Below, piece after piece: positions 58,889 through 64,000 of a stretch of DNA of 64,000 nt (position 1 is the first letter of the stretch; every line of letters starts with the position of its first letter). The DNA is from Siphlonurus alternatus (taxonomy: Eukaryota; Arthropoda; Insecta; Ephemeroptera; Siphlonuridae). Location of the stretch: assembly GCA_949825025.1 (NCBI GenBank), contig OX463780.1:21656356-21720355 (forward strand), given 5' to 3'. The notes under the pieces were generated by a model. It ran no database searches. It had not been told where the DNA came from and saw only the letters and a program-made list of their open reading frames with translations. Position numbers and translations under genes: made by a program.

Positions 58889-61742
58889 CTAGAAGTCCAC
58901 TTGGGGTGCTTGCCTGCCCTCCTTGGTCATGGAGCGCATCCTTTTCTGCATCAGTCGCTCCCGGGCTTGCTTCTCTCTCCTAAAGCATCAAAAATAAACA
59001 TTAAAAACATTGACTATGGAACAGCAACTGCAGAAAATAATGAAAACCTACTTAACATCTTACTTATTGTGACATTTTAAAGTTAAAAGCAGTGGTGAAA
59101 GTAAGCCGGTGCGCGCCAGTGTGCCGCACTGGTAAGACATTTGACGCCAGTGCGGCGCACTGGTAAGACACTGATCGATTTTTTTTGAAAATAATCAATA
59201 ATTTTTAATAAAATTAATAATATTTTCAAAATCAAGGAACTTACGTTGTAAAACATTAATCATGTTTAAATAATGAATGACAATTTTCTTATACTTCGTA
59301 CTTTTGTCTCGCGAAATTTAAATTTACTTTCTTTCTTTCGAGTTAAAAAGCTCCTAAGGAAAACAATTAAAATCAATTATTTAGTATTTACTTTACTATG
59401 TCGAGCTGACGATTATTATTTTTTTTATTTTTTTTTTTTTAAATTAGTTTTTAATATTTTTCTCAATTGATTTAAACTTCTGTAGGCTTACTGGGTTTAC
59501 TATTTTATCTTCAATTTTTATGAAGAGACAGATATTTGTGAGACCGTATAGTATTTCTTTCAATATAATATATTTATTTTATTATTTTAACTCTTGAATG
59601 ACTAATAAAATTAATTAAAATAAATTCAGAACAACTTTTTGCTGATGCGTTATAATATATAATATACTACGCCACGAATTTTATTACATTTTTTTTTTCT
59701 GTCTCATTTATTGTACAAAATTAACACATTTTTATTCAAATTAAATTTTAATTACAATAAAGTCAGGAGGCAGAGGGAGGAGTGCCTTCTCTGGCCCACA
59801 TACCTACCGAGGTAGGTAGTTTAGAGGGTTCATTTACGAAAGGAGTTTAAAAAAGTATAGGGCAAAGGATTCGGGATCGTAGGAGATCAGTCGCAGTCAG
59901 TGCCAGATTAATAAAATTAAGTCTTCGTCTTAAAAAATTCTTCATAGTAATGAATTTTTTTAGAAAAGCAAACGGAAAATTTTAATCTCATTTTTTTTTT
60001 TTTTTTTTTTTTTTAAACGATTCGAGTTTGTAAAAATTAAGTGTAAAAAAAATTTAGTCACATGCATGCGACTCAAGCATTGCTATTATAGATTTTAATT
60101 CCTATCGATGACAAAGGGGAACAATACTTGCCACAAGATCTAGAGTAAATAAAAATTAATTATTGAAGCAAATATAAACATTACAATTTGTAATTATAAA
60201 ATTTATAAAAAGAATTCTCTTGCGTTTTTTTTTTTTTTTTTTTTTTAATTTTTGTTTAAATAATTTTTTTGGGGCATATTCAAAACATTAATTTAAATTT
60301 TAAATATTTGAGAACGTAATATTTGATGTATTTGATTAAATTATATTAATTAAAGCATTCCAAATCGTAACAGTTAACTAAAGTATTTTTAATATATTAG
60401 TACTGCTGTTATAAGAACAATGAAGATCGAAGTGCTTTCAATTTAAATCACTAGCGATTTTCTTTCGTATTAAAATTTTTAATAGCTATTATAGCTATAA
60501 TATTTTTAAATATTTCTTTTTATGAATTTAATGTGAGAATCACTCATTGCATTTTTTTTTTTTTTTTTTACAAAATTTGGATAACTATTTCATTTTACTT
60601 AAAATGAAGATTTATTCAAATATTATAAATAAATTTTAAAACCACTTTCCAATGTAAGAAAAATTAAGCCACGCCCCTTTTTCCCAAAAAATTGCGCCTC
60701 CAGCGGGGGTTTTGGCCCTTCAGGCCTCTATCTGAGGCACACTGGTAAGAGATTGAAACTACTTTCACCACTGGTTAAGGGAGCACAATTTTATGCTATC
60801 AAATTTAAAATTAAACAGAGACCTGTTTCATTTAAAAATTTAAATTATTATGTATTAATTATTTTAATGGTTATAAAAAACTTATAAAAACATGTGTCAG
60901 GATGTCCAATACAGACAATCAGGTTAATTTAAAAAAAAAACATTGAAATTTGAATCTAAACTTTCATGAGGCCAAAACAGATCAACACAAACAAATAAAG
61001 GTGTATACCGACAGCAAAAATCTTTTTACATGTCGTATTGTTTGCAACTTTTAAAAGTTTTAATTTATTTATTTTAGTACGGAAATGTTGCAACAATTCT
61101 ATGAGCCAACGAGTACCTTGCCAACCTGGCTGGCTCTTAGCTCTCCCGGACACAACAATCAAATCTTCAGCATTTACTAGCAAGAAAAGTACATACAGTA
61201 TCAATATTACATATAACTTTTTTTGTGATGTGTTCAAGCAAGGTCGGACTCTTGCTTAAAGCGCTGTGTCATTCACACATTCACTCGAGTATGAAATTAA
61301 GAAGGATTTTAGGCCCCCGTTGAAGTATAAACCAAGTACTGTATCATAGGTATACCTCCTTCTTATTTTCTCCTCAGTTTCTGGCGATGGTTCAGTATTG
61401 ACAGGCATGGCAGCGGTCCAAATAATTTCTCGCAACTTTGACATAGCATCTGCTAAGTTCAGTTGTTGAGATCTAGTCTTGTCTGAACGGATTATCAAGT
61501 AACCTTCTTTAGTGATGCGAGTCTTGTGCTGTCATAATGGAAAAAAATATAATTTTGTCACTTCCAATATACAATTAAGTTTTGCAGAAATTTACATACC
61601 TGTTCCAACAATTTGGCTTTCACTTCAGGGTGGAGCCAGTTAGCAGACTCAAGATGTATCCTGAGATCAACCTTTGTACTAACAGTGTTGACATTTTGAC
61701 CTCCTGGTCCACTACTCCGACTGTATGTGATGTGGAGCTGGT
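58889..61742 (-). CDS. MRPL58: Mitochondrial peptidyl-tRNA hydrolase ICT1 / mL62 (3' part of gene)
   Basis: Three minus-strand exons in order: 61742-61600, 61528-61356, 58979-58889, with matching phases. The first begins inside a codon, so at least one 5' exon (targeting peptide and start) lies to the right and was not found. The protein is a class I release factor-like hydrolase, part of the mitochondrial large ribosomal subunit, that frees nascent chains from stalled ribosomes. Seen: ITYSRSSGPGGQNVNTVSTK with the catalytic GGQ in the first exon; a hydrolase-domain remainder (HKTRITKEGYLIIRSDKTRS); and a basic C-terminal tail RERLMQKRMRSMTKEGRQ, which in the family enters the mRNA channel. 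Its intron 61355-58980 carries a hAT-like element. Confidence 0.9.
59090..60773. mobile_element. hAT-like non-autonomous DNA transposon
   Basis: Perfect 14-bp TIRs CAGTGGTGAAAGTA (59090-59103) and complement (60760-60773). Flanks gttaaaag (59082-59089) and gttaaggg (60774-60781) agree in 6 of 8 bases, fitting an old 8-bp hAT target duplication. Subterminal repeats with GGCGCACTGGTAAGACA lie at both ends. The 1.7-kb interior is AT-rich with poly-T runs and no transposase. MRPL58 last intron. Confidence 0.7.
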
Positions 61743-62384
61743 CTGCAAAAAGAGAGAAATAGTAAAATTCATCAGTGCAGTACTGTACATGCATACTGTA
61801 TGTAGCTATGTATTGGAGGCCAAGCTAAACCACCCATCAAACATGAGTGCTGTCAGCTAATGAAATAAGGTAAAATCACATAAAATTAAGCAAAGTTGCC
61901 AAATAGTGTTTGGCTCCAGGTGTGCTACCGAAATGGCAACATCACACTTTTTCCATTGACTCGTGGCGTTGTTTGATGGAGGAGGTTTAGCTTGGCCCCA
62001 CTGAACTATATACTATGGAAAGCTAACGCCCGCTCTTCTACACCCTCCGCGCTGAGGCAAAAAAAAAAGTTTCTGCTCTTACCATCACAGCTGATCCCTT
62101 AACATGAAATAACGTTGAAAAGGTCTGACCTTCCTACTATAGTGGGAAGAAATAGTGGGAAAAAATCAGCTGGCAGGCAGGTAGAAGCAATCTTTATTTG
62201 CTTCAAACCCTAGTGTGTAGTCTCGCCCCCTGCTTGGCCCCCAGTGTAATTATGCATACTGCATGCATATCATAGCTATGCATATGTCATACATACAATG
62301 TATATAGTTGCCTAGTGCATACAGTATACAAATGCATAAGTACTGTATGCATACTGTACCTTTATGCATTACAGAGACTGTATG
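61743..62384. other. Probable MRPL58 intron, rich in TATGCATA-type motifs
   Basis: No exon of the MRPL58 N-terminus recognised. From 62250 to 62380 short palindromic words (GCATGC, TATGCATA, ATACAGTAT) follow one another; the same kind of cluster occurs near 16525, 29935 and 63735. Confidence 0.45.
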
Positions 62385-63727
62385 ATAATAATAATAATAA
62401 TAATTTTATTTCGAAGTTAAAGGTTGCACAAGGCAACATACATCACGTCAAATGTCACAAGATACCAAAATATTAATAACTATACAAAAACAAATCACAT
62501 ATTGTACTAACAAACAAAACAGCCACAAATTTCATCATAAAAAAAAAAACACAAGCCTAGCATTGAAATTTAAATTATAGATTTAAACAATTCTCAGACA
62601 ATTTATTAGCAAAGAAACTTTTAACAGAATAAAATTCTTTATCAATTAACACAGATTTAAGCTTAGCTTTAAAAACAGAATCAGATTCCAGATTTTTTAA
62701 ACAAGAAGGAAGAAAATCATAAATTTTTGCACATTGAAAATGAGGATTCCCCTCAGCAAACACTGAACTCTGTTTTCCAACCCGAGGGTTGTTCCTATTT
62801 CTTGTATTATAACAATGGACTGTATCAGCTATTATAAACAGCTCAGGATGATTCCTCTTAAACATTGCACAATGAACAATATACATGCATGGAACAGTTA
62901 AAATTTTATTACTTTTGAAATGTGTAACACACAAATCTCTTTTTTTAAATTTTAACATTGTTCGTAAAGAACGCTTTTGTAAAATAAAAAGCTTATGAAG
63001 TAATTTATTAATTGATCCATAAAATATTATTCCATACGCCAAATGAGAGTAAACATAGGCATAATACACTGCAATTAATGATTCGTGTGATACAACATCC
63101 CTTATTGAATACAAAACAAAATTTGCAGAGTTTATTTTCTTTTTAACACCCTCTACATGCAGAGTCCAATCTAAACTTTCATTAATATTTAAACCAAGAA
63201 ATTTTATATTATTGACCCTTTGAATTGATTTATTATTTAAATGAAAAAGGTAGCTACAAATTGGCACATTTCTTGGAGAGTGAAATTGCATATATGCAGT
63301 TTTATCTATATTTAGCAACAACTTATTGTGAATACACCATTGCTGCATTTCTCTAACAGTAATTTTTGTCTTAAAAATAAGTTCTTCCTCGGACTCTGCA
63401 GTAACAATGGCGGTTTTATCATCCGCATATTTTACAATTTTTGCATTAGTTATAAAATTTGGAAGGTCGTTTGTTCCTGTTCCATAAAGATTACATGATA
63501 GCTTTCCCCCTTGAGGAACGCCATGCAAAACTGGTAATAAATTAGATTTTATATTTAATTTCTGATTATTCTGCTCGTAATTTAACTCTACATATTGAAA
63601 TCGATCTGTCAAATACGAATCAATTAACTTTAAGCTATTTTCATCAGAACCAATTTTTTTTAACTTTGATAAAATTACCCCTTTATCAAGTCAGTCAAAA
63701 GCTTTAGACAAATCGAAAAAAATCGCT
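62385..63727 (-). pseudogene. 5'-truncated non-LTR retrotransposon with reverse transcriptase
   Basis: Minus strand. The frame begins at about 63727 in the middle of the RT domain (AIFFDLSKAFD, the first catalytic motif), meets an in-frame TGA at 63693-63691, then stays open for 372 codons to the stop at 62575. Visible RT motifs: GVPQGGKLS, KYADD (near 63,420) and FLGLNIN, followed by the C-terminal region with YSHLAYGI and LQKRSLR. It ends in a 3' UTR and an (ATT)n tail at 62385-62403. The layout is that of the jockey/CR1/L2 group. The missing 5' part and the stop make it non-functional. Confidence 0.85.
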
Positions 63728-63785
63728 AAGCAGTATACAGCATACTGTATATATGCATATCATATATACAGTAGTTAAGTTTGCT

Positions 63786-64000
63786 TCAGTGCAAACTTAA
63801 CTGGGATGAACATATCAGGTATGTAACGGCCAAGAGCAGAAGGAATCTTGAGTTTGTAATGAGGAACCTTAAGGGGGCAGGCAGGACAGTAAGAGAAAAA
63901 GCATACAAGTCTCTGATTAGACCAATAATGGAATATGGATGTAATGCGTGGGACCCGTATAGAGCAAAAGGGAAGAAAGAGATGGAAAAGATACAAAGAC
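63786..64000 (+). pseudogene. Second non-LTR retrotransposon RT fragment (cut by the window end)
   Basis: Plus-strand frame without stop to the window end: KLNWDEHIRYVTAKSRRNLE, then RTVREKAYKSLIRPIMEYGC, AWDPY and MEKIQR. This is the region after the RT catalytic motifs in CR1/jockey-type elements. No start is visible, so it is 5'-truncated. It belongs to a different family from the neighbour and points the opposite way. The antisense open frame at 63775-63996 is only its shadow. Confidence 0.75.

Noticed and set aside
61743..62384. Possible 5' exon of MRPL58
   Set aside because: No frame with a targeting-peptide-like sequence and matching phase could be found.
1..64000. tRNA genes, rRNA genes, CRISPR arrays, bacterial-style operons
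   Set aside because: None seen; the only 5S-like sequence is the SINE head. The intron-rich genes show this is animal nuclear DNA.

Overview
The window is a gene-containing stretch of an animal nuclear genome. Four conserved, intron-rich protein genes can be read exon by exon with GT-AG splice sites in consistent phase, in AT-rich DNA full of transposable elements. Protein similarity (recalled, not searched) and the repeat style suggest an arthropod, perhaps a crustacean; the species cannot be named from sequence alone.

Layout: PEX7 (+, 390-10606, PTS2 import receptor, 6 coding exons); a 5.5-kb AT-rich gap holding a MITE and an odd 735-bp tandem duplication carrying a 5S-like SINE; SEC63 (+, 16176-27849, ER J-domain translocon subunit, 16 coding exons); a 2.5-kb gap; OGDH (+, 30315-56998, E1 of the 2-oxoglutarate dehydrogenase complex, 18 constitutive exon positions plus one cassette exon, with a mutually exclusive pair at exon 3); and MRPL58/ICT1 (-, 58889-61742, 5' exons not found), convergent with OGDH. 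The right edge holds two broken non-LTR retrotransposon pieces in opposite orientations. The four genes act in different compartments (peroxisome, ER, mitochondrion twice) and nothing suggests co-regulation.

Mobile DNA explains much of the intron growth. PEX7 intron 2 carries a young 5.9-kb gag-only LTR element (4-bp TSD, one difference seen between 1373-bp LTRs) and a hAT-like element. SEC63 intron 15 carries a second young, non-autonomous LTR element on the minus strand with a tRNA-Lys-like primer site. Small foldback or TIR elements sit in introns of SEC63, OGDH and MRPL58.

Most notable: (1) five copies of a C/D-box snoRNA, one in each OGDH intron from 7 to 13 that is long enough to hold one; (2) a complete -1 frameshift signal (A AAA AAC, 8-nt spacer, 10-bp perfect stem) at the end of the gag gene, joining it to an arginine-rich downstream frame although no pol is present; (3) mutually exclusive OGDH exons that keep or lose an acidic motif resembling the calcium site of vertebrate OGDH; (4) a SINE insertion whose empty site is preserved in the neighbouring tandem copy.
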